64,000 bases of DNA from Idiomarina ramblicola (lineage in GTDB: Bacteria; Pseudomonadota; Gammaproteobacteria; Enterobacterales; Alteromonadaceae), in contig NZ_PIQC01000008.1 in NCBI RefSeq assembly GCF_003987255.1, forward strand, positions 1 to 64,000. The letters are read 5' to 3'. The notes beneath the pieces are model-generated. The model did no database searches and was not told the origin of the DNA. It saw nothing but the letters and a program-made list of their open reading frames with translations. This document shows, one piece after another, positions 43,227 to 53,395 of the stretch (position 1 is the stretch's first letter; each line of letters opens with the position of its first letter). A program made the position numbers and the translations under genes.

Positions 43227-44450
43227 ATGAATCAACAACTTGTGCGTTCCACCTCTATGGAGGGGGCTATTGTTTTAGGGTTGGGTTCCATTTTGGGTAC
43301 CGGTGCGTTCGTTAGTGTCGGTATTGGTGCGGATATTGCCGGTGGTGCCGTTTTATGGGCCATTCTCATTGCGGCAGTAACGGCCTTATGCAATGGCCTG
43401 TCTTCGGCTCAGTTAGCTTCCGCGCACTCGGTAAGCGGCGGCACCTATGAATATGGTTACCGATTCCTGACCCCTGCTTATGGCGTAACCGCTGGCAGTT
43501 TATTTGTGGTAGCAAAAAGTGCATCAGCGGCGACCGCTGCACTGGCGGTCGGCTGGTACATGACCAATGCCATGGCAATACCGGACTATTTAGCTCAGTG
43601 GATAGCGGCTGCGGTATTGGTGCTGTTTACGTTATTAGTACTGGGGGGCGTTAAGCGCACAAATTGGGTTAATGCAGCCATTGTTACGGTGAGTATAGTG
43701 GCTTTGTTGGCTTTTATTATTAATGGACATCAACAGACCGCCGTTGTTGTTGAGCGGGCTTCGGTAGAATGGTGGCACGTGTTGCAGGCGGCAGCTCTGC
43801 TCTTTGTTGCCTACACAGGCTACGGACGTATTGCCACCATGGGTGAAGAAGTGCAAAACCCGCGTCGGGTTATTCCTCTGGCCGTCGTTTTAACTCTGGC
43901 GGTTGTGACGCTTCTGTATCTGGGAGTGGGGAATGCTCTGCTGCGTTTCCCCAGTATAACCAACTTTCAGGCTGAACATTTCTCTTTGGCGAGCTTACTA
44001 CCCAGTGGACCAATACAATGGTTGGTGACCCTTGGTGCGGTGGTTGCTATGGGCGGAGTTATTCTGAACTTAATTTTAGGAGTGTCACGGGTGGTTTTGG
44101 CCATGGGGCGTCGCGCTGATTTGCCCATGCGCTTTGCCAATTTAAACGACCAACAAACCTCGGCGCCACCGGCAACTTGGTTAACTTGTATCGTCATGCT
44201 GGTGTTGGTCGCAATTGGCGATATAAAGACCGCATGGTCGTTCAGTGCCTTTACGGTTTTAGTGTATTATGGCATTACGAATTTAGCGGCACTGAAGGTC
44301 GCAAAAAGTGATCGTTTTGTGCCTAAGTGGGTATCCATACTAGGTTTAGTCAGCTGTCTTGGGTTGGCCGTTTTTGTTCCCTGGCAGGTGTTGTTGTCAG
44401 GGCTTATTTTTATTGTCGCAGTTCTGCTGATACATCAGCTGAGACGCTAA
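43227..44450 (+). CDS. APC-family amino-acid permease
   Basis: A 407-aa, 12-helix permease of the amino acid-polyamine-organocation superfamily. The first helix has GSILGTGAFVSVGIGADIAGG, and LASAHSVSGGTYEYGYRFL is the second conserved block. The specific amino acid is unknown. ATG 43227 with AAGG is preferred to a GTG 12 codons earlier. The ATP-grasp gene starts nine bases after the stop, probably the same operon. Confidence 0.82.
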   Translation: MNQQLVRSTSMEGAIVLGLGSILGTGAFVSVGIGADIAGGAVLWAILIAAVTALCNGLSSAQLASAHSVSGGTYEYGYRFLTPAYGVTAGSLFVVAKSASAATAALAVGWYMTNAMAIPDYLAQWIAAAVLVLFTLLVLGGVKRTNWVNAAIVTVSIVALLAFIINGHQQTAVVVERASVEWWHVLQAAALLFVAYTGYGRIATMGEEVQNPRRVIPLAVVLTLAVVTLLYLGVGNALLRFPSITNFQAEHFSLASLLPSGPIQWLVTLGAVVAMGGVILNLILGVSRVVLAMGRRADLPMRFANLNDQQTSAPPATWLTCIVMLVLVAIGDIKTAWSFSAFTVLVYYGITNLAALKVAKSDRFVPKWVSILGLVSCLGLAVFVPWQVLLSGLIFIVAVLLIHQLRR

Positions 44451-44459
44451 GAGGTAACC

Positions 44460-45407
44460 ATGCGAGATATTGTTATTCTGCACGAGAACGAAGAGTGGCT
44501 GGTGCCGCTAAGAGCAGAGTTTGAAAAACGTGGTGTAGAAGCCAAAGAGTGGTTTCTGGATACAGGGGTTGTGCCTTTTACCGATCTTCCGGAAGATGCG
44601 GTTTACTACAACCGCATGAGTGCTTCTTCGCATACCCGGGGCCACCGGTTTGCACCGGAACTGACTCGTATGGCGTTAACCTGGCTGGAAAACAGCAACC
44701 GAACCGTGGTTAATGGCACCCGGGTGCTGGCGCTGGAAGTGTGTAAGCTGTCGCAATATGCGGCGTTACAAAAAGCAGGCCTTAATGTGCCGAAAACGCA
44801 GGCCGTGGTGGGAAAAGCTCTGCTGACAGAAGCGGCTGAAAAGTTTGCCGAGTGGCCGCTGATTTTAAAGCCTAATCGCGGTGGTAAAGGGTTAGGTGTT
44901 ATTAAGTTTGATGATGTTGCTGGCTTAAAGAGCTATATAGACAGCGATGATTATGAAGAACCGTTAGATGGTATCTGGCTGTTACAGGAATACATTCAAC
45001 CAAAGCAGCCGCATATTACTCGTAGTGAGTTTGTCGGACAGAAATTTGTTTACGCGGTTAACGTTAATACTGAACAAGGCTTTGAGTTATGCCCTGCCGA
45101 TGTGTGCAGTGTAGATGATGCGTTTTGCCCAACCAATGAAGCGCCTGTTGATGACAGTCAGCCCAATAAATTCACTATTACGCCGCGCTTTAATGACCAT
45201 GAAATTATTTTTGCGCTGGAAGCCTTTTTGAAAGCCAATGATATTGATGTGGCCGGTATTGAGTTTATTGAAGACGCAAAAGGTGAACTGTACGTTTACG
45301 ACGTGAATACCAACACCAATTATAATCAAAGTGCAGAGCGTGAAGCGGGTGTTAAAAAAACCGGTATGGGTGCGTTAGCAGATTACCTTATTCGTTTAGC
45401 TCAATAA
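44460..45407 (+). CDS. RimK-like ATP-grasp ligase
   Basis: A 315-aa ATP-grasp protein: LILKPNRGGKGLGVIKF is the ATP-binding loop, LLQEYIQP follows, and EFIEDAKGELYVYDVNTNTNYN carries the metal-binding acid and Asn. Such enzymes join a carboxylate to an amine, for example amino acids. Linked to an amino-acid permease, it may make a dipeptide or modify a protein. The substrate is not known. Confidence 0.8.
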   Translation: MRDIVILHENEEWLVPLRAEFEKRGVEAKEWFLDTGVVPFTDLPEDAVYYNRMSASSHTRGHRFAPELTRMALTWLENSNRTVVNGTRVLALEVCKLSQYAALQKAGLNVPKTQAVVGKALLTEAAEKFAEWPLILKPNRGGKGLGVIKFDDVAGLKSYIDSDDYEEPLDGIWLLQEYIQPKQPHITRSEFVGQKFVYAVNVNTEQGFELCPADVCSVDDAFCPTNEAPVDDSQPNKFTITPRFNDHEIIFALEAFLKANDIDVAGIEFIEDAKGELYVYDVNTNTNYNQSAEREAGVKKTGMGALADYLIRLAQ

Positions 45408-45421
45408 GGTTGCCCAAAAAA

Positions 45422-45445
45422 ATGGCCCCATAAAAATGGGGCCAT
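45422..45445. terminator. strong bidirectional hairpin terminator
   Basis: ATGGCCCCAT (45422-45431) / ATGGGGCCAT (45436-45445), 4-base loop. A seven-A run upstream becomes a T-tract on the minus strand, so it terminates the TonB-receptor gene well and may also serve the ATP-grasp gene. Confidence 0.85.
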
Positions 45446-45470
45446 AACAAATCCAGGGAGGGATTGGTTT

Positions 45471-47603
45471 TTAGAAAGAGTATTCCACACCCAAAGACGC
45501 TGTTTGAGGTTTGTTCGGACGCGCACCATGTGGTGAGCGAGCAACAATCTTCTGTTGGTCGAACAGGTTCTCAACTTTGAAGTAAACTGCCATGTTGCTG
45601 TCCACTTCATAACGGCTGACAAAGTCGGTCACAAACAGTGATTCGGTTTTGTTAAAACGGCTGTTGTCGCGGTTACAGCCAACAGAAACACACATTTCAT
45701 CAATGTATTTACCGACCACGTAATTTACCCAGCCTTTGTTGTTATCTAGCGCAACGCGAACACTGAAGGTATTCTGCGGAATGTCATTCAGCTCATCGCC
45801 GTCCATTAAACCGGTTACTGCGTTGTTCTGGCTGATTTCACCTTTGGTGTAGGTGTAAGCCAAATCAACTGGCATTAGGAACTGGCCAAGTTCAAAGGTA
45901 TTGCTTGCCTGTAATTCCAGACCGGCTACCGTTGACTCACCCAGCACATAAGAGCCTGATTCAGAGCCATTGTCGCAAGGGTTTGCAATGGAACATTGTT
46001 GTGTGGTGTCGCTAAAGTCGCTGTAGAAACCAATGGCTTCTGCGAAGAAAGAGCCTTGGTTAAAACGAACACCGGCTTCGTAGTTGTTACTGGTCTCTGG
46101 CTCCTGGTTCTGGCTAGCTCCGCCACCTAAAGGCGAAAAGCCTTTATGTGCGCCTGCCAGTACCTGCCAGTTATCATTCACGTCATAAGTGAATGATACA
46201 CCGGGCAACCACTCATCGCTGTCGTTAGAACGCGTGCTGTCCAACTGCTGGCGAGCTGAATCAGCAAATTGATTACGATAAGACTCAACGTCTTCATAAC
46301 GCAGCGCAAAGTGTACGTTAAGGTTTTCAGTTGCCTGCCACTGATCGGTCAACCAGAAGCTGATGGCGTCAGCGCCTTCTAAACGGTTATTGCCGCCGGT
46401 TGGCATGACTTCGCCCTGATAAACGAGGCTACCGTTTACCTGGTCATAAATTTCAACTGGCTGAAAACGATCCATTTCGTCGCTGTGATCGCGAACACCG
46501 ACTTCCAGGTTATGAGTCCCTAAAGCGAACTGAGCATTGGCTTCAATCCCTTTAGATTCATAGGCGCGGTTGTTGTTCTTGTAGTTTAACCCAGCTTCAT
46601 CCTGAACGCCGTGTAAAATAGCTAGCGCATCGGCGTCGCCGTTATTAGCCGCGCTAACGTAAGCATTGCCGCCATCCAGCTTGAACCAGTTACGGGCAAA
46701 CTCATTATAGTAGCCCAAAACATTCAAGGTCAGGTTATCGGTTGCTTCAAAGGCGTAGTTTAAACTGTAGCCTTTGTGCGAGTTATCCATCTGATCAATT
46801 TCAGAAAGTCCATAACGACGGTTTTCGTTTTGAGCGAAATCGGTATCGGTCAGGCCAAGGTAAGTTTCATTGGAGATTTCTTCGGAGTACTGCACTTTAG
46901 CCAGTAAACTCTGACGCTCGCCTGTCCACTGAAGCTTTGCAACGTAGTCTTCAATATCAAAGCCGGCATCACGACCACTGCGGTCAATGTCCTTAAAGCC
47001 GTCGCTGCTGCGTTGCACGGTTTCTAATAAAAAGCCCCACTGACCTTCAGTGCCGCCCACGTGAGCGTGAATGTCACGACTGCTGTTTTCACCAAACTGA
47101 GTCAGAACCTGGCCGCTAAAGTCCGCTGGAATAGGGGTTGTCACCAGGTTTAAAACGCCGCCGGTTGTCTGTGGGCCGTAACGCAGTAAAGGAGCGCCTT
47201 TTAATACTTCAACGGATGACATACGGAAGGTGGTCGGGAAGTAATAGGCAGCCGGGTTTGAATAAGGCGCCGGAGCCATCATCACACCGTCTTCCAGCAG
47301 AGTGACCTTGCTGACACGGCCAGCTGTTGCCGCGCGGATACCAATGTTTGGACGCAGGCCCTGACCATCTTCTTCACGGACGTAAATGCCCGGAATGGTT
47401 TTCATCAGTTGGTTGATGTCGCTTGGGACTTCAATGCGCATTTGCTCTTCGTCAATAACGGCACTTGAACCGGCTACATTGCGGGCTTCTGTTTTACTGC
47501 CAATGATTTTAATTTGTTCGATATCAGTATCGACAGCGGTATTTGCTAAAGCCGGAGCGGCAAAAGCTGTCAGTATGGTGCTGGCTAAGATTGTTTTCTT
47601 CAT
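45471..47603 (-). CDS. TonB-dependent outer-membrane receptor, FecA-like
   Basis: A 710-aa receptor with a signal peptide and a TonB box-like region (IEQIKIIGSK). The plug has PSDINQLMKTIPGIYVREEDGQG, IGIRAATAGRVSKVTLLEDGV and LRYGPQTTGGVLNLVT, close to the FecA ferric-citrate group; the C-terminal beta-barrel ends in aromatic phenylalanine. Ligand probably a ferric chelate. No FecIR-like pair adjoins. A candidate Fur box lies upstream. Confidence 0.82.
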   Translation of the reverse strand: MKKTILASTILTAFAAPALANTAVDTDIEQIKIIGSKTEARNVAGSSAVIDEEQMRIEVPSDINQLMKTIPGIYVREEDGQGLRPNIGIRAATAGRVSKVTLLEDGVMMAPAPYSNPAAYYFPTTFRMSSVEVLKGAPLLRYGPQTTGGVLNLVTTPIPADFSGQVLTQFGENSSRDIHAHVGGTEGQWGFLLETVQRSSDGFKDIDRSGRDAGFDIEDYVAKLQWTGERQSLLAKVQYSEEISNETYLGLTDTDFAQNENRRYGLSEIDQMDNSHKGYSLNYAFEATDNLTLNVLGYYNEFARNWFKLDGGNAYVSAANNGDADALAILHGVQDEAGLNYKNNNRAYESKGIEANAQFALGTHNLEVGVRDHSDEMDRFQPVEIYDQVNGSLVYQGEVMPTGGNNRLEGADAISFWLTDQWQATENLNVHFALRYEDVESYRNQFADSARQQLDSTRSNDSDEWLPGVSFTYDVNDNWQVLAGAHKGFSPLGGGASQNQEPETSNNYEAGVRFNQGSFFAEAIGFYSDFSDTTQQCSIANPCDNGSESGSYVLGESTVAGLELQASNTFELGQFLMPVDLAYTYTKGEISQNNAVTGLMDGDELNDIPQNTFSVRVALDNNKGWVNYVVGKYIDEMCVSVGCNRDNSRFNKTESLFVTDFVSRYEVDSNMAVYFKVENLFDQQKIVARSPHGARPNKPQTASLGVEYSF

Positions 47604-47663
47604 AACGGGCTCGGTTTACCTTTTTTGAAAAGTAATTTTAGTTTTAATGAATTAGGTGGTGGG

Positions 47664-47688
47664 AATGATAATTAAAATAAGAATGATT
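47664..47688. promoter_or_regulatory. candidate Fur box
   Basis: AATGATAATTAAAATAAG and the following AATGATT match overlapping Fur hexamer patterns (GATAAT). It lies about 60-85 bases upstream of the receptor gene, as expected for an iron-repressed promoter. Similarity is moderate. Confidence 0.45.
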
Positions 47689-47836
47689 CGCAATAATGTT
47701 TTAGTATTCTTTTTGCTTTACGTCGCTGTTAGGTTGTGGTCTTGTTGATTTGAAAAAGACAGGCAAGAATGAATGCAATCACCAGCACATTCTATAGAAT
47801 CATACTTCAACGGCTAACAATAACAGGATGGCAAGC

Positions 47837-48778
47837 ATGCCTAGTATCACTATCAAAGGAAGTGTCTTTATTCTCGCTACAATGCTGTTGTCAGGTTGTG
47901 CGCTTTTATCTCCGGCCGATAAAACGACAACTGATTATCAGTGTGGTGCCAGCGAGTTCAGCGTGTTGCAACAGGAACAAGGTGTGTTGTTAAGCTATGG
48001 TGCTGAGCAAGAAGTACTACCTGGAGCAGTTAGCGCTTCCGGTGCCCGCTACTCAAACGATAAGGAGCCTGTTACTCAATATTGGAGCAAAGGGAATGAA
48101 GCTGATATTACCTGGCGTGGTCAGGAAATGCCGCTATGCGTTGAGCGCGGTACCTTACCGAAACACTTTACCGCGAGAGGCAATGAACCTTTTTGGCAAG
48201 TGGCAGTAAACCCGCAACATATGGCACTGACGACACCCGAAAGTGAAGCTATTATTGACCTAAAGCCAGCCGAAGTTGTGTCAGAGCAGCCTTACGAATG
48301 GCGCATTGAATCCACCACGAATAAACACCTGATTGTTATAGATAGATTATGCCGCGACTCAATGAGTGGCCGTTTGTATCCTTATCAAGTCGACCTGCAA
48401 GAGTCTGATCGTATGTACTCTGGTTGTGGTGGTGATAGTGAATGGTTACTTCAGGGAGCCAAGTGGGAACTGTCAAAATTTGAAGATTATGCACTCCACT
48501 CTAAGCCCGCAACCATTCAATTTTTGGAAGACAGTCAACTTGCTGGTTTTAATGGCTGTAACCGTTATTTCGGAAACTACAATATGGGTGGTGAGCTGGC
48601 CCAATTACGAATAACTGGCAGCACTAAAATGGCCTGTAGTGATGCAGCCAACGATCTTTCGCGACAGTTTAGTGACGTACTGGAGCGTGTTTACCAAGTT
48701 AACATTGATGACAAGGGTCGCTTGATACTCAGTACTCGAGGAGGTCGTCAAATGGTGTTTAAACAGCAAAACAACTAA
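47837..48778 (+). CDS. META-domain lipoprotein
   Basis: A 313-aa lipoprotein (LLSGC-A). The first part, CGASEFSVLQQEQGVLLSYG, resembles the MliC-type domain; the middle FTARGNEPFWQVAVN is of the COG3650 type; and the C-terminal 110 residues (WELSKFEDYALHSKPATIQF, GFNGCNRYFGNY) form a META/HslJ-like domain. Roles in the envelope, e.g. stress or lysozyme resistance, are inferred from the families only. ATG 47837 has AGGA upstream. Confidence 0.75.
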   Translation: MPSITIKGSVFILATMLLSGCALLSPADKTTTDYQCGASEFSVLQQEQGVLLSYGAEQEVLPGAVSASGARYSNDKEPVTQYWSKGNEADITWRGQEMPLCVERGTLPKHFTARGNEPFWQVAVNPQHMALTTPESEAIIDLKPAEVVSEQPYEWRIESTTNKHLIVIDRLCRDSMSGRLYPYQVDLQESDRMYSGCGGDSEWLLQGAKWELSKFEDYALHSKPATIQFLEDSQLAGFNGCNRYFGNYNMGGELAQLRITGSTKMACSDAANDLSRQFSDVLERVYQVNIDDKGRLILSTRGGRQMVFKQQNN

Positions 48779-48910
48779 CGGTAAAAGGTACCGCCTGGCA
48801 ACTGTCGTTAAAGACTCACCTTTGGTCGCAATAGAGCTCGCTATTATTGCAATTGGCGGTGGTTCAGAGTATCAAAGAATGAAGACTTGGACGATTATTA
48901 AGGGGTAAGT

Positions 48911-50185
48911 ATGTTGAAAAAAATAGCTATCGGTTTAACTGTGGCCTTAGCAGGGCATTCGGCACAAGCGGGCGAGTGGCTGCATTGTGGGAATGTCTTT
49001 GATAGTGAAAGCGGGCGTCTGGCCGGCGAACGTTATATTGAAGTCACCGATAACAAAATTACCGCTGTAAAAGTGAATGAACCGGGCGGCGATGTTTCCG
49101 TAACCGACTTGAGTTCTCATACATGTTTGCCGGGCTTTATTGATCTTCACGTGCACCTTGACGGGCAGTCGGGTCCTAATTCTTATATCAAGCAGTTTAC
49201 TGAGAATCCGGCAGACCTGGCTTTAAAAGCTCAGCATTTTGGTATGAAAACCCTGAATGCAGGCTTTACGACAGTAAGAAACCCCGGTGACTCCGACAAC
49301 GTGACGATTGCTTTGCGCAATGCGGTGAATGCGGGCGTGGTTGACGGCCCCAGAATTTACTCCGCCGGTAAGTCTCTGGCGACTACAGGGGGGCATGCTG
49401 ACCCGACTAATGGCTGGAAAGAAGAATTAATGGGACGTCCAACACCCAAAGACGGTGTGATTAATAGCGCCGCTGACGCGCGCGAAGCGGTACGTCAGCA
49501 CTATAAAGACGGTGCTGATTTTATCAAAATCACAGCAACCGGTGGGGTTTTGAGTATGGCCAGCAGCGGCGATAATCCGCAGTTTACAGACGATGAATTG
49601 AAGGCATTAGTTGATATCGCTGACGATTACAACTTTCATGTGGCTGCGCACGCCCATGGTAAAGCCGGTATGTTGCGCGCTGTGAAGGCCGGAATTGCTT
49701 CAGTTGAGCACGGCACTTATATGGACGATGAAGTTATAGCAGCCATGAAAGAGCACGGAACCTATTTGGTGCCGACTATCCTCGCGGGTAAGTTTGTTGC
49801 TGAAAAAGCAGAAATTGACGGTTACTTTCCGGATGTCGTCAGACCCAAAGCACGGGCTATTGGTCCTCAAATTCAGGATACTTTTGCAAAGGCTTATAAG
49901 GCGGGCGTGAACTTCGCTTTTGGGACAGACAGTGGGGTATCAGCGCATGGCGATAACGCACTGGAGTTCCAGTACATGGTGGAAGCCGGCGTACCGGAAG
50001 CTGAAGCGATTCAGTCGGCAACAATAACTGCAGCTGAGTTTCTTAAAAACGATAACATTGGACGTATTGAAGAAGGCAAACTGGCGGATATTGTCGCAGT
50101 AAAAGGCAACCCTTTAGATGATATTACGTTACTGCAAAATGTTCACTTTGTGATGAAAGACGGCAAGGTTTATAAGCACCAATAA
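48911..50185 (+). CDS. secreted amidohydrolase (imidazolonepropionase/prolidase-like)
   Basis: A 424-aa metal-dependent hydrolase with a signal peptide. Metal ligands: [11 protein letters not shown] (HxH), the Lys of [31 protein letters not shown], and [11 protein letters not shown]. This order matches the Xaa-Pro dipeptidase-like amidohydrolase subfamily (peptide or imide substrates). AGGGG precedes the ATG. It stops just before a terminator. Confidence 0.85.
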   Translation: MLKKIAIGLTVALAGHSAQAGEWLHCGNVFDSESGRLAGERYIEVTDNKITAVKVNEPGGDVSVTDLSSHTCLPGFIDLHVHLDGQSGPNSYIKQFTENPADLALKAQHFGMKTLNAGFTTVRNPGDSDNVTIALRNAVNAGVVDGPRIYSAGKSLATTGGHADPTNGWKEELMGRPTPKDGVINSAADAREAVRQHYKDGADFIKITATGGVLSMASSGDNPQFTDDELKALVDIADDYNFHVAAHAHGKAGMLRAVKAGIASVEHGTYMDDEVIAAMKEHGTYLVPTILAGKFVAEKAEIDGYFPDVVRPKARAIGPQIQDTFAKAYKAGVNFAFGTDSGVSAHGDNALEFQYMVEAGVPEAEAIQSATITAAEFLKNDNIGRIEEGKLADIVAVKGNPLDDITLLQNVHFVMKDGKVYKHQ

Positions 50186-50194
50186 GCATGTGTC

Positions 50195-50220
50195 AGGGTC
50201 AGTCGAAGCGGACTGACCCT
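50195..50220. terminator. bidirectional terminator
   Basis: AGGGTCAGTC/GACTGACCCT, 10-bp stem, 6-base loop, then TCTAATTTT. It overlaps the last codons of the convergent MaoC-like gene. Confidence 0.75.
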
Positions 50221-51089
50221 TCTAATTTTAATGACGTGTGGTCGGCACTGCGGACTTCATATTTTGTTTTGTCATCTTCTTCTGATGCCCATAGTTGCAC
50301 CCGTGCGGGTAGAATAACCGGGCGCTTGAATGTCACATCAATATAAGTCACTGCTTTTTGCTCGCGCTTTTCAAGTTCAGCCTGAGCTCTTGCCATCATG
50401 TACATGCCATGAATAATCGGTTTTTCAAACCCAAACCAGCGTGAAACCAGTGGGTGTAAGTGAATGGGGTTAAAGTCACCTGATATACGGGCATAGCGTC
50501 TGCCCATACCACTACCTAACTGCCAGTGACTTAAGTTTTCCCAGCTAGCTTCCGGCTCAAATGGCTTTATTGGGGTTGCCGCCTTTTTTGCTGAACCTGA
50601 GCTTTGCCCACTCATCACCTGGTAGACACTCGAGCAGGTGGCAACTTTTTCGCTATTTTGCCAAAATTCCACCACAAATTGCGGGCGTAAACGCCTTGGA
50701 GAAATATCCGGGCCACGTTTAGGTACTTTGACTTTGGATACCAGCTGAAAAGGAGTTTGTGCAGAAATGACCTGGTGACGTTCTATTTTATTGCTAACGT
50801 GCACTAACCCTGGTGCTGGCCAGGGAAAACTGTCATCCAACATTTGTGATAAATGTGCTCTTTGAGCGATGCAATAGAGCATGGCAAGAGGAACGTCGCT
50901 GATGAAACCATCGAAAGCCTGTTGATAACGATTTAGGTGCTTAGCGGTAGGAGCAGGAATTGAATACGTTTTGAGTAACGTTTCTGATTCTGCTTCCGAT
51001 TCATCGCTGCGTTGCAACGTCAGTAAAGAACGCAGCAACATGCTTGGCATCGGTGCTAGCTTTTGTGGGCTTGTATCAACACGTTCCAT
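50199..51089 (-). CDS. MaoC-like hot-dog dehydratase
   Basis: A 296-aa protein whose C-terminal half has the hydratase-2 motif YARISGDFNPIHLHPLVSRWFGF with catalytic Asp and His, followed by PIIHGMYMM. The N-terminal half resembles a second, degenerate hot-dog repeat. Likely acts on (R)-3-hydroxyacyl-CoA or related thioesters. ATG 51089 (MERVDTSPQK) is chosen; an upstream TTG in frame is possible. Confidence 0.75.
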   Translation of the reverse strand: MERVDTSPQKLAPMPSMLLRSLLTLQRSDESEAESETLLKTYSIPAPTAKHLNRYQQAFDGFISDVPLAMLYCIAQRAHLSQMLDDSFPWPAPGLVHVSNKIERHQVISAQTPFQLVSKVKVPKRGPDISPRRLRPQFVVEFWQNSEKVATCSSVYQVMSGQSSGSAKKAATPIKPFEPEASWENLSHWQLGSGMGRRYARISGDFNPIHLHPLVSRWFGFEKPIIHGMYMMARAQAELEKREQKAVTYIDVTFKRPVILPARVQLWASEEDDKTKYEVRSADHTSLKLEGSVRFD

Positions 51090-51163
51090 AGTGATCGTTA
51101 AACTCCATACTGACAATACGGCTATTCTCGCACATGTCTTCAGCTATCAACAGTCCGACCACT

Positions 51164-51191
51164 AAAAAGCCGCTCCGTAGAGCGGCTTTTT
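51164..51191. terminator. strong bidirectional terminator
   Basis: AAAAAGCCGCTC (51164-51175), CGTA loop, GAGCGGCTTTTT (51180-51191): a textbook 12-bp stem. Serves betT on the minus strand. Confidence 0.9.
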
Positions 51192-51200
51192 ACGTTGCGT

Positions 51201-53243
51201 TTACTTTTTTGATTCGAGATCGTCATTCAGATCTTCGTCATGTTTTTCAAGGTCCCATGGCAGTACACCCGGACTGATATGACGGAAATGAAGGTAGTTT
51301 TCAAACTGGTTGATCACGTCATTGATAATATCTGTTGGCTCGAAACCATAGAGATCGTATGACTGACCGCCCTGTCTAAGGAAAACCTCTGCGCGGTAGT
51401 ACACTTCTCTGTTCTTATCGTTACTTAAGGCGAACTCCGGCAGTAAATAGTCTCTTAGACGAATCTCGTAAGCGAAATCGAGCTCATTGTTTCGTTCAAC
51501 ACTGAGAATAATGCGGTTATGTTCCTCATCGGCCTTAAACTCAGCGGGCCAGTCCTGCCCTTTCAGTTCATCGCGGACACTTTTCATACTTTCCGTGGCT
51601 GGCCCATTGATAAACTCAAGTACTGACGCCTTGTTGGGGAAATTGACCAGTCCGGCCAAACGTTTTTTCCAATAGTCCGGGCCTTCGTTAACGCCACGAC
51701 GGTGCGTGTGACGATGGTTCTGAAGACTGTTGGACTGATACCCTTCAATGATCAGCGCACGCCACATGCCAACCGCCGATATAAGAATAATGATGGCAAA
51801 CGGCAGAGCACTGGTAATAGCGGCAGTTTGCAGAGCGCCTAACCCGCCGGCTATGAGCAATACAGCTGCGACAATTCCCTCGGTACTTGCCCAGAAAACA
51901 CGTTGCCAAGTGGGTGTTTCCATCAGGCCACCTGAGGACAATGAATCGATCACTAATGAGCCGGAATCTGACGATGTAACGAAGAAGGTGATAATTAAAA
52001 GCACCGTCAGAAAGCTCAGAATGCTGGTCAACGGAAGATTCTCGTAGAGTTTAAATAAGGCTATTGCCTGATTGTCCTGAACCTCGGTGATTAACGTTGT
52101 GTAGCCTTCGTTCATGATCATATTCAATGCAGTATCACCAAATACCGCAAACCAGAAGAAAGTGAATATGGTTGGCACCAGCATAACGCCGAAAACGAAC
52201 TGACGTATGGTGCGGCCGCGACTGATTTTGGCAATAAATAGCCCGACAAAGGGCGCCCAGGCAATGGTCCAGCCAAAGATAAACAGAGTCCAGTTACCAA
52301 TCCAGTCACTGCGCTCATAGGCTTGTAAATTAAAGGTACGTTCGACAATGCCGCTTAAGTAAGCACCGGTGTTTTGCAAAAAGGTTTCTAAAATATGAAT
52401 GGTGGGTCCAACCGCAAAAACAAACAGGAGCAGAAACACAACTAAGGTCATGTTAAGCAATGAGAGGCGCTTAATCCCTTTATCCATCCCAGCAACTACA
52501 GAAGCAATCGCGGCTATGGTAATGAGGCCTATGGAGATGACTTGAACCATGGTTCCAACCGGAATGTCTTCCCACAAATAATTGAGGCCGGCGTTAATCT
52601 GAATAACTGACAGCCCCAGCGTCGTTGCGATACCAAACATGGTGCTGAGAATGGCGAAGGTATCAATTGTATGACCAATTGGGCCATTTATTCTGTCGCC
52701 AATAAGCGGGTAAAGGGTTGAACGCATGGTCAGCGGCAACCCGTGCCGAAAGGAGAAGTAAGCTAGCACCAGACCCACCAGGCCATAAATTGCCCAGATA
52801 TGGAAACCCCAGTGGAAATATGCGATTTGCATAGCTTGTTTAGCTGAGCCAACGGTTTCAGCCGCTCCTGTCGGAGGCTCCGCATAATGTAATATGGGCT
52901 CGGATACACCAAAAAAGAGTAAAGCAATGCCGTAGCCTGCAGAGAAAAGCATGGCAAACCAGGAGGTAAAGCTGTATTCGGGCTCGCAATGGTCAGGGCC
53001 TAATTTAATTTTGCCCCAGCTTGAAATAGCCACGCCAATAATGAACATGAGAAAGAGTGCGACCGCCAACATATAAAACCAACCGAAGTTGTCAGTAATG
53101 CCGGCCAGCGTCCAGTCAAACAGTTCACCGGCTTTGTCTGGAGCACTCAATGTGCCTATAACCAGAAGGGCTATAACAATAACCGCCGGAAGAAACACCG
53201 GGAATAAAATTGCAGAATGCCATTTGCGCTTTTCGGCTGACAT
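51201..53243 (-). CDS. betT: BCCT-family choline/betaine transporter BetT
   Basis: A 680-aa transporter for choline or glycine betaine. It has 12 predicted helices, VAGMDKGIKRLS, and the signature FGWTIAWAPFVGLFIAKISRGRTIR. The long hydrophilic C-terminal extension (about residues 500-680) is typical of BetT and is linked to osmotic sensing. No betAB or betI gene adjoins. Useful in a salt-exposed marine bacterium. Confidence 0.88.
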   Translation of the reverse strand: MSAEKRKWHSAILFPVFLPAVIVIALLVIGTLSAPDKAGELFDWTLAGITDNFGWFYMLAVALFLMFIIGVAISSWGKIKLGPDHCEPEYSFTSWFAMLFSAGYGIALLFFGVSEPILHYAEPPTGAAETVGSAKQAMQIAYFHWGFHIWAIYGLVGLVLAYFSFRHGLPLTMRSTLYPLIGDRINGPIGHTIDTFAILSTMFGIATTLGLSVIQINAGLNYLWEDIPVGTMVQVISIGLITIAAIASVVAGMDKGIKRLSLLNMTLVVFLLLFVFAVGPTIHILETFLQNTGAYLSGIVERTFNLQAYERSDWIGNWTLFIFGWTIAWAPFVGLFIAKISRGRTIRQFVFGVMLVPTIFTFFWFAVFGDTALNMIMNEGYTTLITEVQDNQAIALFKLYENLPLTSILSFLTVLLIITFFVTSSDSGSLVIDSLSSGGLMETPTWQRVFWASTEGIVAAVLLIAGGLGALQTAAITSALPFAIIILISAVGMWRALIIEGYQSNSLQNHRHTHRRGVNEGPDYWKKRLAGLVNFPNKASVLEFINGPATESMKSVRDELKGQDWPAEFKADEEHNRIILSVERNNELDFAYEIRLRDYLLPEFALSNDKNREVYYRAEVFLRQGGQSYDLYGFEPTDIINDVINQFENYLHFRHISPGVLPWDLEKHDEDLNDDLESKK

Positions 53244-53395
53244 AAAAGCTCCTGTTTTTATTATGGTTTATCTATGTATAGACTACTTAAAAAGATTTGT
53301 AATGGGTCACTTTGTATTAATTTGCTGTTTACTTTCTGGCCGCTGGGGTATCATTGCAAAGGTCGTTGCAGTAGATAAAGAGTGGCTTAGCGGTT

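Noticed and set aside
44460-45407. Cyanophycin synthetase to match the cyanophycinase
   Set aside because: The ATP-grasp protein is only 315 aa and lacks the Mur-ligase half of CphA.
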